NCBI GenBank assembly: GCA_018902385.1
Contig: JABSSW010000041.1
Coordinates: forward strand, 248,001-312,000
Direction of reading: 5' to 3'
Length of the DNA: 64,000 bases
From: Physcia stellaris
Taxonomy: Eukaryota; Ascomycota; Lecanoromycetes; Caliciales; Physciaceae
Position numbers and translations under genes: made by a program. Within the stretch, counting starts at the first letter, position 1; each line of letters begins with the position of its first letter. The notes below the pieces were generated by a model, which was not told where the DNA came from, ran no database searches, and saw only the letters and a list, made by a program, of their open reading frames with translations. Of this stretch, positions 1 through 14,117 are shown piece by piece.

Positions 1-380
1 AGACCGCCGCCGCCAATTAGGTTGGCGAAAAACTCGAGCACGTCTGCGCCAGTCACCACATCGACAGTACTCGTCTCCGAGAAGGGCTTGCCTGTATCTT
101 GTGTCTCGACCGCAGCTATCTCATCATTTCTTTCTCGGAGAAGCTGTACGGCTTTCAGGAGAATGCGAGAGCGGACGATAGGTGGGGTGGTGGACCAAGA
201 AGGAAAGGCGTTTCTTGCCGAAGAGATGGCGGAGTCGATGTCGGAGTGGGAAGCCGAGAAGATGTCTGCCAGCGGTTGAGCAGTAGATGGATTGATGGTA
301 CGGATAACATTGCCAGACGATGCTGCCTGGACCTTGCCATCGTAGTAAAGATGGCGAGGCGGGTGGAAAGCGTCTGTCAT
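1..380 (-). CDS. Aldehyde dehydrogenase, betaine-aldehyde type, N-terminal part
   Basis: The minus strand is open from an ATG at 380 to the window edge, giving 126 residues of an NAD(P)-dependent aldehyde dehydrogenase N terminus. The start MTDAFHPPRHLYYDGK, the 'TINPST' strand and the segment ETQDTGKPFSE followed by ADVLEFFANLIGGGG match the ALDH superfamily coenzyme domain. The catalytic Glu and Cys lie beyond the edge, so activity cannot be judged. It is divergent from a choline oxidase-like gene, and that pairing suggests oxidation of betaine aldehyde to glycine betaine. Substrate is inference; the family is clear. Confidence 0.88.
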   Translation of the reverse strand, partial: MTDAFHPPRHLYYDGKVQAASSGNVIRTINPSTAQPLADIFSASHSDIDSAISSARNAFPSWSTTPPIVRSRILLKAVQLLRERNDEIAAVETQDTGKPFSETSTVDVVTGADVLEFFANLIGGGG

Positions 381-2646
<2,266 letters not shown>

Positions 2647-5139
2647 GGGTTGGAAGAGGATGGTTGGGAGAGCTCAAGGAGGAGGATGGATGGGCAGGGG
2701 TAGGGCGCCATTTCAGGAACAGGATAAAGTAGGCCGATGTTGGAAAAGATGCTGGATAAATCCTCACCAGGTGGGTGTTCCGGCAAACGGACATGCACGA
2801 GGAAAAGCACCAAAAGTATTGCTTGAGTCTGATTGATGTATATACCAAAAGTTCATTGAGATTCATTCCATCTTCCCTCCTATGAACATGATTACCGTCA
2901 TCGGTATCTCCAGGGCACTCCAGCCTGGGGGAACAAGGATGCTCGAAACAATGACAAACCACCAAGGAGGATATAATGACATTTCCCACCCAGTCTCAGT
3001 TCACATTCAGGTCTCCACGTCCATGTGGACTTCCAAGACGAGCACGGCAGCTACCACAGAGACCCCGCTGCCGTCTCCCCAAAGCAGCCGCAAGGGTCCG
3101 TATCCCGTCGTTGCAACGCGACTCTTTCTTCCATCATCGCAACCAGCCAACTCTCAGCTCTTCTCGTTCCTTCCCATCCTTTCCCATCCCCCCCCAGGGC
3201 AGCAGAGCACGAAGTACCATACCATATAAACCCCAGCCCAGCGAGCGGTTTCTGTTTCGGACCATGGGCACGGAGGTGGGAATGTGGAGTCGACGGCAAA
3301 GAGGATCCACTCACCTCCCCTCGAAGACCAATGCGAAAGACTCTCATTATAGGGAAGGAGAATGCCGCACATCTCTTTCTCGTTCTCCCTTGTCCACCCG
3401 CCATTGGAGGCGTACCTACAGCAGAATCAGTCTTTGAAGTCCGCTCTTGTGTATACCCAAATTCCGTTCGGATCCGTCGATGGATAGCGCAGCTAGTCAT
3501 GATGATCCGGCAGCCATCTCTTCTTTCCTTTCTTCTTCCAGGTTGTGATAACTTATACCCCTCCTACTAACATCCAATCTCCATCCCTCCCGCATCGCCG
3601 GTTCATTGCGAAAGGTCGTGGTCGGGGGGTTTTTGTTGGGTATTTACTTGGATGGTGTCGGAGATGGGTGGCGATCGCTGGGAGGGAGGGTGCTGGGTCG
3701 ATCTTTGACGGGTTTGACATGGGGAGCTGGGGTCTTGGGATCTAGATGGTGGATGAAGTTCAGATTACTCGTACATTGATTAATTTTTAGGGTAGACTGG
3801 CCGGATTGCCAAGTAATGTTTTTCAAGTTTTGGGGTATGAGTGGTGCATCTTGAAAAACGCGGGGGATCAGGGTTGTACGGATAATAGTAGAGATGCCAG
3901 AGTCAATTATACCAACAACTATCGGCTTTTCATCCAATCGTGGCCACCTTGAGTAAATGGGACTCAACATCCGTGTAATTTCATGTCACCAGTTGACAAT
4001 TGGAATGATGATGAGCAATTGGATCATCGGTCACAGGTATATCTCACGAGGCCATCGACGAAGGCCACCCATGCATCATCCATCACACCTCTTATAAAAA
4101 AGGCCCCCGCACATGCACATCACTTTGAATCTATCTCAACAATATTAAAGCCAATTCTTTCCAATTGCTAACTTTCAAAAGGACTGGAGAGGAGATCACA
4201 AAGCGCACGTCCCATGAGCCGACGCAGCCAAAATCGAGACCTCCACAAAAGCAGCCACCCAAAAGCCCATACCAGCCAAGTACCCGTACTCACATATTCC
4301 TCCCCTAGCTCACTTCCCTCCACCATCATCACCAATCTCCCTCCCCGTCCCTCTCCTCTCTTTCCCAAATCCAAACTCAGTACCACCAGTACTGTGTACT
4401 CGTAGAGACCCCAGAGCAAACACCCCACCCCCCACCTATGCCACCAAAATCCAAAAATAGGAACACACCCCATCTAGTCCGTTTGATCATCACGCCCCAG
4501 GGCCCAATCTCATGCATGTCTCACATTCCCACATCTCCACTTCCTTCCAGAATACCTGCATCGAATGATCGAGAAAACGGTGGGCAGCCAGCCTAGTTAC
4601 CTAGTGTGTTTCAGACTGCTCCAAAAGCGAAAGGTCACACCTCGGCGCGTTAAGCTTAGAGGTGCGCTTATATCCTGGAGGATTATTTCGAGATTATCAC
4701 TCAGATGGAGACTAGCGATAACGAATGGGACGAGAAGGGTGCTTGAAACATTTTCCTTAGTGGCCGTGGCCGATTTTTGGGGACAAGGGAGCTTGGGAAG
4801 TGGGAAGGACACGCCAATTGTGTCCGAGCTTGAAGGTGATGGGCTAAGGTAAGGATGGGGTGGCCAAGGAAGGCGGCCTGGAAGGCGGTCATGCGGGCGT
4901 GAAACGGAACGAGATGAGTGATTGGAAGCAAGGAGTGTAGAGTACTACAAAATCATAATCATTGAATTGCTCTCGTGCAGTAAAGCCAGGTATAACGATG
5001 CTGAAGCTATGCTAGAAAAGACACGTGAAACGCTGAGAAAAGCAAAGAAAGAATGGAAATCCCCATGATGAGACGAAACCACCGTAGTCGTGGCCCATCC
5101 CACCCATGCCCAAACGGCGAAAGAGAAAAGAACCATGCC
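2647..5139. other. 2.5 kb without a supported gene
   Basis: Several open frames of 60-180 codons exist on both strands, but none shows motifs, a consistent splice structure or protein-like composition; most are Pro/Ser/Arg-rich reads of C/T-rich DNA. The first few hundred bases are probably 3' UTR of the oxidase. Nothing else is seen. Confidence 0.5.
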
Positions 5140-6273
5140 TCAAAGCCTCTTCACAAAGTGATTGAAATGCCCCGGAACCCTAGCGCGACACTTTTCGCAA
5201 TCGCCCCTGTAACCCATCGCCAACGTCGTCTTCTCACCCTTCCCGCTCTGAGTAGTAGTAGTAGTCTGGCCCTGCTGATGATCGACTCCCAGCCGTCCCT
5301 GATCGACCGCCATCCTTCTCCCCTGTTTAGCCCTCGCTGGGTTCCCGTTGTCTGAGCTATTTTTACCACGGCCGTCGCTGGGGCTGCTGTTCATCTGCAA
5401 CCGAGATAGCAGGTCCCCCATGCCGGCCGCGGTGGGCGATTCGAATTCGGTTTCGCTGATGGGACTCGGTGGGAGGAGGGTGGGTAGGCCCCGGCGCAGG
5501 ATGGCGGATTTGTTGTTTGAGTGCGTTTTGGGGGAGACGTCCGGTGTGCTGAGCTCGCCACGGTTTGAGAGTGGGAAGTGGCCGTATGTGGGAGTTGGGA
5601 GACGTTGGCCGTTGACGGGCTTTGGAGGTGGTTGGAATGCGAACCTGGAGGGACGCGGTGGCGGTGGGGTCATGAGGTATGTACGTGATGATTTCGGTGA
5701 TGTCGGGGTGGAGGTTATCTGTTTGAAGAAGCTATTTCTCTGTTTCGCCTTGGGAGCTTCGCAGTCTTCAGGTGATGTTGCTGGGGAGCTCCATTCGGTG
5801 GTCGAGGCGGACACGGTCATTGGCGAAGACATTGGCGAATCGGCCATATCAGTATCGCTGTCGACGGGATCTCTGAATGTGGAAAAGGCATCGCTGAAGC
5901 CGGGCTTGCTAGGTGACTTGGAACGCGGAGGTGTTTGGAATGGATAGCTGTGTCGTTTTTCGTGATTCTGTGGTGCTGGTGTAGTTTGGAAACCGAGCGG
6001 AGTAACGAGTGAGGTCGGTCTGGGTTTCTTGGTCTGCGAGAACGCAAGGCTATGTTGGGAGGTTGGCGATGCGCGGAAGGGTAATGGACGAGGCTTGTAG
6101 TGATGAATTTGAGTACAACGATTTGCAGCAATACGAGTGATGCCAACCTTTTTGTCGACGCGTGGAGCCTCATCACTATCATCCTCCGATGACCTTGCTC
6201 GCTTCTTGGAGCTTAAAAGCGGTACCATGTCGAGAGATTTGCTACGGAGGGGCGAAGCCATTATGGGGGCCAT
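5140..6273 (-). CDS. Low-complexity protein with C-terminal Cys2-His2 knuckle
   Basis: An intronless 377-residue protein starts at the ATG at 6273 (MAPIMASPLRSKSL). The frame runs on upstream, but that part looks like 5' UTR. Most of the chain is Ser/Pro/Thr-rich with many SP and TP sites, and there is a basic patch SSKKRARSSEDD near residue 20, so it looks disordered, nuclear and possibly a target of proline-directed kinases. The last 21 residues differ: Cys359, Cys362, His369 and His372 form a CX2CX6HX2H pattern that could bind one zinc. I do not recognise the family. It lies divergent from DAHP synthase, 1.05 kb apart. Confidence 0.75.
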   Translation of the reverse strand: MAPIMASPLRSKSLDMVPLLSSKKRARSSEDDSDEAPRVDKKVGITRIAANRCTQIHHYKPRPLPFRASPTSQHSLAFSQTKKPRPTSLVTPLGFQTTPAPQNHEKRHSYPFQTPPRSKSPSKPGFSDAFSTFRDPVDSDTDMADSPMSSPMTVSASTTEWSSPATSPEDCEAPKAKQRNSFFKQITSTPTSPKSSRTYLMTPPPPRPSRFAFQPPPKPVNGQRLPTPTYGHFPLSNRGELSTPDVSPKTHSNNKSAILRRGLPTLLPPSPISETEFESPTAAGMGDLLSRLQMNSSPSDGRGKNSSDNGNPARAKQGRRMAVDQGRLGVDHQQGQTTTTTQSGKGEKTTLAMGYRGDCEKCRARVPGHFNHFVKRL

Positions 6274-7324
6274 GATGCAGGTATCCGAGTGAGGTGAAGG
6301 AAAGGTAGAGAGTAAAAGAAGTGGGTGGTATTTAAGTTGCTGGATTATTCGATTATTCGTCTCAGAGTCATATACAAAAGTTAATCGAGTATTTTCTCGG
6401 AAAAGTGGGCTTATTCGAGTATTGGTTGAGTTGTGCGGTGGTACGGATGCTGGCGGAAGGCTGAATAGAATGGAATGGAAGAGTATTTCAACCTTCAACC
6501 CGCATGAAGCTGAAAAGCCGAATAAATGAAGTTGATGGTGGATGAGCAAATCAAGGATTCATTTCGCATGAAGAAGGCGATCGGGCCATTCCATTATTTT
6601 AGAAATCGATAAGGGCCCAGTTCCAGGCCAAGTTTATTAGCAGCAGTGCTAAAGCCAGTGACGGGGAACAGCTAGAAGGATTCTCCGCCCTGCAGAATCT
6701 GAGACGAGATGACGGCACACAATCCAGCTAGTCCCCGAGTGTGGGATGGCTCGAACGAGGAAGGCATCAGGCTGATATTAGTCACATCGACTCACATGAG
6801 AAGAACTCCTACTTGCATGTACATCCTGGGGGTTTTGGTGGGGAAATGATCGCGAGGTCGCTTTGGATTTGCATATACGAGAATTGTACACATACGCCAA
6901 GCCTGCATATCTTCACACTCAACATCCAGTCGCTTGTACTCGTGTTTTACTCCGCAGAAGAGGCTTTATCGCCACCAGCTGGCGCTCCCTGAGAACGCCT
7001 TCACTTCTGTGCATCGTGAAGAAGATATTCGCTTTTCGTTCTCTTGACTCGTCCGCCCCCAATCGAAAGTTCTAGTGTCGCCAAGGGACACCCCTCCCCG
7101 AGCCCGCTCAGGGTTGCAACGGTGTCACACAAAAGTCCCTTCTTTGTAAGGTACAGTAACTCAACAAGGATCCACTGCAGTCTCACACCACCTCTTGTCA
7201 TTCTTACTCAGGTCCGCCCAGAAGCGGTCAATACGCTCTATATATTCCTGTAAACCTCAAGTCCTCATTCCTTTGTTCTGCCTCCTTTCCCACCATTGAC
7301 TCATCCTCACACTGAAACCTGATA
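6274..7324. other. Intergenic region between divergent genes
   Basis: About 1 kb between two divergently read genes. It should hold both promoters and 5' UTRs. The only site recognised is the TGACTCA just before the DAHP synthase start. No other gene is supported. Confidence 0.5.
7297..7303. promoter_or_regulatory. GCN4/CPC1-type site TGACTCA
   Basis: A perfect 7-base bZIP consensus lies 22 bases before the DAHP synthase ATG. In fungi, amino-acid biosynthesis genes including DAHP synthases are induced through such sites by Gcn4/CPC1 under amino-acid starvation. The very short distance to the ATG is odd: it may be in the transcribed leader, or be chance. Confidence 0.5.
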
Positions 7325-8608
<1,284 letters not shown>

Positions 8609-10711
8609 GACGGAGGTTGATGCATTTGCAAGGAGTTGTTGACGAACGGCATGAGAGACGATCACATAAAAAGCGCATATCTTCTACTTCGTTGCTGGAA
8701 TACAACGCCAACTTCAACCAGATGGCGATAGATAGAGTTGAGATTAGATAATCGTGGTTGGACTAAGTATGATGCATTGACGAGCCTCTTGCTGGCCGCC
8801 ACCACTACTAATTGGCGTTTGAGATTCGATACTGTGGCACCCCCAGCTTTTTCCTAGGTCCGAATTGAGTTTAGCGCTGAAGAGTCGACTCTGGTGCAGG
8901 ACAATCTATTATTAATGCCCTCCAGGACTTCATCTCACGAGCTCAAGACGCCTTTCACAAGTATACCAGCTCGCACAACTGGATGAAGAGATTCTGTTCC
9001 AGTGATACTTCTGATGGAGGTAGCATAACAACATTGCAATGGAAGACACTCTTGCAGTGATCCGCTTGAAGATGGGAGATCTCGGTCCTCACTTCTACCA
9101 CATCGACTCCAGCTCGGTTTCACGGCAGTCAACGCATATTTTTCCAAAAATAGTAGTGCGAAGCCATGCCTAGACACCTGCGCTGGTCGAACGATCCGAA
9201 GTACGGGAACCAGCATCTCATCCCGCAAAGCGTCATCTCTCCCTCCTATCACTGCACAACTCGATCTGGACCTCCTTATACCCGCACAGTCTCCCAAAGC
9301 ATTTCTGTTTACCAATGGTATTCTCTCCGGCGCTGAATGCTAGCATCATAACAAAGCCTTTGGTCTGCATGAACTGCCAAAGGATTGACGGCTTCAAAGA
9401 GATGCTGTGGACTCCATAGATTATGAGCACACACGGCGCCATTGCAACCCGTGCACGAAATATAAGCCTTAGCGATAGGCAAGCATAAGAGGATGGGGTC
9501 GGGATGTAGCTGTGGCTTCTGATATACTTCGAGGGAGATGGCTATTCAGTGGCCTGGCCGGGCGTACAGTCTCATGTCTAGTCCGCTACACCTGTGAAGA
9601 ACATGGGAGAATGGGCATACTTGGTTCTCGCATTGGGGAGATACTAGTAGATCATGAGTCTACTTAGGGTACGCTGTTGAATCCCCCTCGCTCCCGATCT
9701 GTGTTATCATACACAGCTTGATGGACGGGTCGCAGTCATCCTAACTTTGCAATCGTCGCTCGGAACCTCTTGCACCATACATCTGGATAAGGTATTTGAC
9801 GGTGGGATTAGTGCTGGTGGCAGCAAAATTGCAGCCGTCTCTCTGCGTGGGGATAAACAGGGGAAGATGTCCCTTGCGAGGTCGTACTGAAAATACTACC
9901 TTGGCTGGAGGGTTTCCATCAGCGACGACAGCACCTTTCGTCTGTTCCCCGACTGTGGGTACTTGATCTCCTCAATTCAACCCTTTGCGAATTTTTCCCA
10001 TCAATCTTCGAGCTTTTTATGTACGTCGCAGAAACCGATCGTGTAGAAGACTTATTACACAGGTTTCCGGAGAACTGAAATACCGACTCGCTTCTACGGA
10101 TTCACACCATGATCTGGGGAATTTATGCGTACCCAAAAGAAGGGTAGCCAGATGTTCTATCCTAGATAGGCACTTTTGCGCCAATGACCATAATCGGAAG
10201 ATACAGTGGGTTCGGTGTATATTATGCACTCACGCTCGCGTAATGCAGAGCTAACCATGGCAGGTTATCATACCATTCCAGAGACTGGCCCGACTGGTAG
10301 TCATATAGCCGGCGGACCACAATTTTCCTTGAAGGACTTCGAGCAACATTTTCAGGAGTACGGCAGCAGCCCGGAAGAATTCCTCCGGTAGTCGGAATTC
10401 ATGTCTTGGATCAGGTCAAAGATGGCGATTCCACTTCTAGATGTTGAATCCTTTGCGCTTACTATTACACCCACGACCCAATTTCATCAAAGTGGAAATA
10501 TCCCGGAATCCACATTCCCAGTACGAGTACCTTGCATCGCGTGTCGCTTGCTTGCCGAGTACCGCTGCTATCCCACGCCTGGCGCATATTATTCTCAATC
10601 CATGGAATATCCTGATTTCCGAAAATTGCAATTTTAGACTTCTCATAAAGCTCCATATTTTCCTTTGTTACGCGATGACTTTGGAAGAAGTCTTTCGTCT
10701 TGTAGCACACG
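8609..10711. other. 2.1 kb without a clear gene
   Basis: No convincing coding region. A 44-codon open frame at 10257-10391 (start MAGYHTIPETGPTGSH, end SSPEEFLR) looks somewhat protein-like and stops right after a possible donor, so it could be a lone or first exon, but nothing downstream joins to it. The remainder is unremarkable. Confidence 0.4.
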
Positions 10712-11319
10712 ATGTTGTGCTACCAAGTTCAGCGCGTTTTCCTTCTTTGCCTTGTTCAAATCCTTTCGTTCACACTGTGCCTAGCAGCGCCAGCTCCACT
10801 CTCTGTCGTTTCCGAATCAACCCAACTTGTACAGCAGTTGGCGAATACCACGGAGCTCGGTAATGCCATACCCCTACAACAAATTCCACCACCTGGGTCG
10901 ATCTCAGCCAAGGCCCTGGCTACCGCTATGATGTACCAAATACGAATACCTGGCTCAAGTTTCGATTTCACGGACAACGCAAATTCGAGCACGGATCACT
11001 CATCATGGCCCTAATAAGTGCAATGGATGAGGTCCGCATGGACATCAAGATCCTAGGGGGAGGTATGCACGTCAATGAGAACAAGGGACCCTTCTTTGAG
11101 CATGTTCCAGGGTGCATGTTCACTATAAGTTCGACAACCAATCCGGACAGAGTCCGCAGAATGACGTACAGCATGCGGTTGGATACTCTGAGAGGTCTTT
11201 ACAATGTGCTTGTCAAAGCAAAACGGGAAGAGGCTGCTGAGTTCATAATCTACTACGAAGGCCTAGGGCTTGTAGGCGTGGGGACCATCGATAAGGACAG
11301 AAGAACTCGTCCAGCTTAG
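10712..11319 (+). CDS. Small secreted protein of unknown function
   Basis: Two exons, 10712-10859 and 10913-11319, give 184 residues. The N terminus is a clear signal peptide: a hydrophobic run FLLCLVQILSFTLCLAA with likely cleavage before APAPLS. The intron (53 bases, GTAATG...CCAAG) is my choice because it alone joins the signal frame to the long open frame PGYRYDVPNTNTWLKF. A better-looking acceptor five bases earlier keeps the first frame and stops at 11014. The mature part is basic, has a 'VPNT' strand like many fungal secreted proteins and only one Cys. No family recognised; a candidate secreted or effector-like protein. Confidence 0.55.
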
Positions 11320-11900
11320 GTGTATTACTGTGGAGTTCTGCATTATTTTCCAGGGCATCCCGGGGTTTGGTGGGAGTCGCCGGAAGCGGCCTGATGTCCT
11401 TGCGAGGAGGTGTGCTAGGAATCATGGGACAAACTAATACGGTATTACGCCAGTCCAGTCGACCTCGACCATGTAGAGCTCGTTGATATGGAGTGGCGAA
11501 TTCCGCACTGACCCTTCACATCAGCGGTAGTGACAAATCGGTCGACGCAGCTCGAATAACTTCAGCGTGAATGGCTCGGGCGCTGGCTCATTGCTATGGC
11601 TGTCTGAGTTTGGTAATCACACTACTTCAATCTCTAATGTTTGAGACCTTTCTTCACCAAAAGGTATTGTTGTAATGGCTTTCATTTACCTGTCCATCAT
11701 CACCATCTCTCGTAACCCGGTGAGCTCTGTTCCCTCGCCTAAAGTCATACTCCCCAGTATAAGCATGTCAAAGTAGAGCGAACCATGGTATCTCAACCCT
11801 GTTACCCACTCGGTAGTGCTCATGTCGCGATATGTCATTTCTGTGGCGATACAACCTCTAGCTGCGAGTGTGGAGTATTACTGCTCCCATCACTTTTCAG
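11320..11900. other. Intergenic region
   Basis: About 580 bases between two co-directional genes. No coding or RNA signal seen. Confidence 0.5.
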
Positions 11901-14117
11901 ATGCATCCTCTGACTAAGTTTCAGATCCAGAACCCTTTCGACGATGAGAACGCCTTGCGAGGTTTCGAGCACCTTGAGATCGCCGTCGAAAAAGGCCAGA
12001 GGAACGTCACGGCACCTAGAAAGCAGAGGCAACCGCTCAGCAACGATAAGACTATGCTCCAAGGAAATTTGAGGGTGCCGCTCAGCGAGAATACCAATCT
12101 CCACCAAGAATTGACGCCACCGACCAGCGACGATGGCCTCCCAGATAGTCCACCTAGCAGGCATACCCTCTCAGCGCAATCCAGTGCCCTGGATCGACTT
12201 CTGCTCGTTCCTTCCCCCTTAGCCATCCCCCGAGGTCGGCCACTTGCGATGTCGCTCGCTGTCCCGAGCGATTCAAGACTCCTCGAGCGTTCACATGAGC
12301 CCGCCGTCCTTTGCTTTCAAGAGGGTTTGCTTGCTCCTCGGGACTCATCCAGGATGCACACGACGTTCGTGAACGAGCCGGGGTCTCATATATCGGCTAC
12401 TGCATCTATCCATGACGCTGGCGAGCCCGTCCGAGGAGCCGGAGTTGCTGCCCTTCGAAGACCATCAGATACACTCCCGAAGAATAACGTCGGCCAAGCA
12501 AGAGCGTCGGTCACTAGTCAGAAAGCGCCCTTTCCACTCCTATCGCCTGAAAGAGCGAGGGAGCAAGGAGCTGTATTGAAACATGGTCAGAGCGGCTCAA
12601 GACATCCAAACGATAAAGTGAAACCCAAGACTAGAGCTCTCATAATCTTCATCTGGCGCAACAAGACAAGGATCGTTGTTGCAATCATCGTAGTTTTTCA
12701 CATCAGTCTTATTACCATGGCGGCAGCCGCTACGATTGCCATTCAAGATTCAAGACATCATGTGCTCAAAGCCAGCAGCGTCATTGCCGGCGTCCTGGGG
12801 GCTGCGAGCTATATTGCTTCTGTACTCTGTGGTTGGGCGCTGTCGTTAGACTGCCGCAGGGAGCAGAAACAAAACGTCGACGAAGACGTGGAGGCTGGAA
12901 AGTCCGCCAAGAGCGAACCTCGAGAACTGAGCGAGAAAGGAGCTGGGAATGGGAGCAGCCAGCAAACGAACCAGCCTCAGCAAGCATCCGGGTACTCCAG
13001 CCCGGCCAGCGGCAGCACCTTTCCGCGGCCGAAAGACGCGGTACGAGGCCCATATCGGATGCAGGATGGTTGGATTAACTACCCGACCCCTGCGTCTCAT
13101 ATGGAAGGCGAGGATAGCCTTCAGCCGAGAAGAAATCTTCCAAATGGCATATATCTCACGACGCCCCAGTCAAGCCAACCGCCGAGTACAGGAATCACTT
13201 TCCCCTCCTCTAGCGGCTTTCCAATCTCGGCCTTCTCAGACCTGGATTCAACTCCGCGACGCGAAGATTCTGGGATGTACAGAGAGAGACTCGAGTCAAG
13301 GCTTCGGCAGAGAGAATACTCCGGGGAAAATAGACAATCAGAAGGCTTTGACAGCAGAGATGCCGAACAAGATAATAGACCCAACGAGGATATCGCCCGT
13401 GGTAACGTGTCCACGCTATCTCGGCAAGAGCGCAACCCAGAACAACAATCCGAGCACAGACAAGCGCGCAGAGCAACGTACCACTACGACAGCACGGAGC
13501 GGCTCGGTACCCAAAATCCTCCTACGACAGCGATCCAACGCCCCCTATCCTCTCCACTCATTCTCCTTCCGCAGACCGCAAAACTACGAGACGAGCCAAG
13601 ACCCCCAATCCCATCCGTGGTGATATCAGCAGTGCCAGAGCCAGACCCCACCCAACCCCAACCCCCCTATTCCGCCTATCCACGTCTCAGCATGCCATCC
13701 ATCCACTCCCATTCCTGGATCTCATCGCACAGCACCACGCCCGACCTAACACCCTCACCCACCAATCCCTTCGAAGTCCAAGACCGCGGCTCCCCGTTCC
13801 TGTCCCCACCCTCGTCCCCGTCCCCACTTTATACGCCCTTCTCCCCAATCACACCCTTCAGCACCGCCCAGCCTAGCTCCATGCATACCTCCTACCCTCT
13901 CCCGCCGGTCCCCAGCCCCTTGAATCTATCTCACACCCCGCACTCGGCTGAAAGCGATGAGAGCGGCGATCGTGCGGTTTCGGAGACGAGTTCGTTGAGG
14001 GCGGAGAAGGATCTGAAGAGCTGGCAGAAGGTGAGGGTTTGGTTGGAGTTTATTGATGATGGGAGTGGGAGTGGAGGGTCGGTTCGGGGGTTGGAGGGAG
14101 TGGGGGAGGGGAGATGA
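11901..14117 (+). CDS. Two-helix membrane protein with long Ser/Pro-rich tail
   Basis: An intronless 738-residue frame from ATG 11901. Residues 1-250 are polar and probably disordered. Two hydrophobic helices follow, about 256-280 (RIVVAIIVVFHISLITMAAA) and 290-313 (VIAGVLGAASYIASVLCGWAL), with a short loop and a basic flank on each side. The following 420 residues are Ser/Pro/Gln-rich, with Arg/Glu-rich stretches and many SP sites. The start near 11901 is the first ATG of the frame; the bases before it resemble an acceptor, so a 5' exon cannot be excluded. The hairpin anchor with two cytosolic tails is a common layout in unnamed fungal proteins. No family recognised. Confidence 0.7.
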   Translation: MHPLTKFQIQNPFDDENALRGFEHLEIAVEKGQRNVTAPRKQRQPLSNDKTMLQGNLRVPLSENTNLHQELTPPTSDDGLPDSPPSRHTLSAQSSALDRLLLVPSPLAIPRGRPLAMSLAVPSDSRLLERSHEPAVLCFQEGLLAPRDSSRMHTTFVNEPGSHISATASIHDAGEPVRGAGVAALRRPSDTLPKNNVGQARASVTSQKAPFPLLSPERAREQGAVLKHGQSGSRHPNDKVKPKTRALIIFIWRNKTRIVVAIIVVFHISLITMAAAATIAIQDSRHHVLKASSVIAGVLGAASYIASVLCGWALSLDCRREQKQNVDEDVEAGKSAKSEPRELSEKGAGNGSSQQTNQPQQASGYSSPASGSTFPRPKDAVRGPYRMQDGWINYPTPASHMEGEDSLQPRRNLPNGIYLTTPQSSQPPSTGITFPSSSGFPISAFSDLDSTPRREDSGMYRERLESRLRQREYSGENRQSEGFDSRDAEQDNRPNEDIARGNVSTLSRQERNPEQQSEHRQARRATYHYDSTERLGTQNPPTTAIQRPLSSPLILLPQTAKLRDEPRPPIPSVVISAVPEPDPTQPQPPYSAYPRLSMPSIHSHSWISSHSTTPDLTPSPTNPFEVQDRGSPFLSPPSSPSPLYTPFSPITPFSTAQPSSMHTSYPLPPVPSPLNLSHTPHSAESDESGDRAVSETSSLRAEKDLKSWQKVRVWLEFIDDGSGSGGSVRGLEGVGEGR

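Noticed and set aside
3025-3570. A 181-codon open frame
   Set aside because: No motif and mixed low-complexity composition, with overlapping long frames on both strands.
5348-5947. A 199-codon plus-strand frame
   Set aside because: Antisense to the protein at 5140-6273, which has the better composition and start.
12949-13623. A 224-codon frame inside the 738-residue gene
   Set aside because: Alternate-frame shadow of the larger membrane protein.
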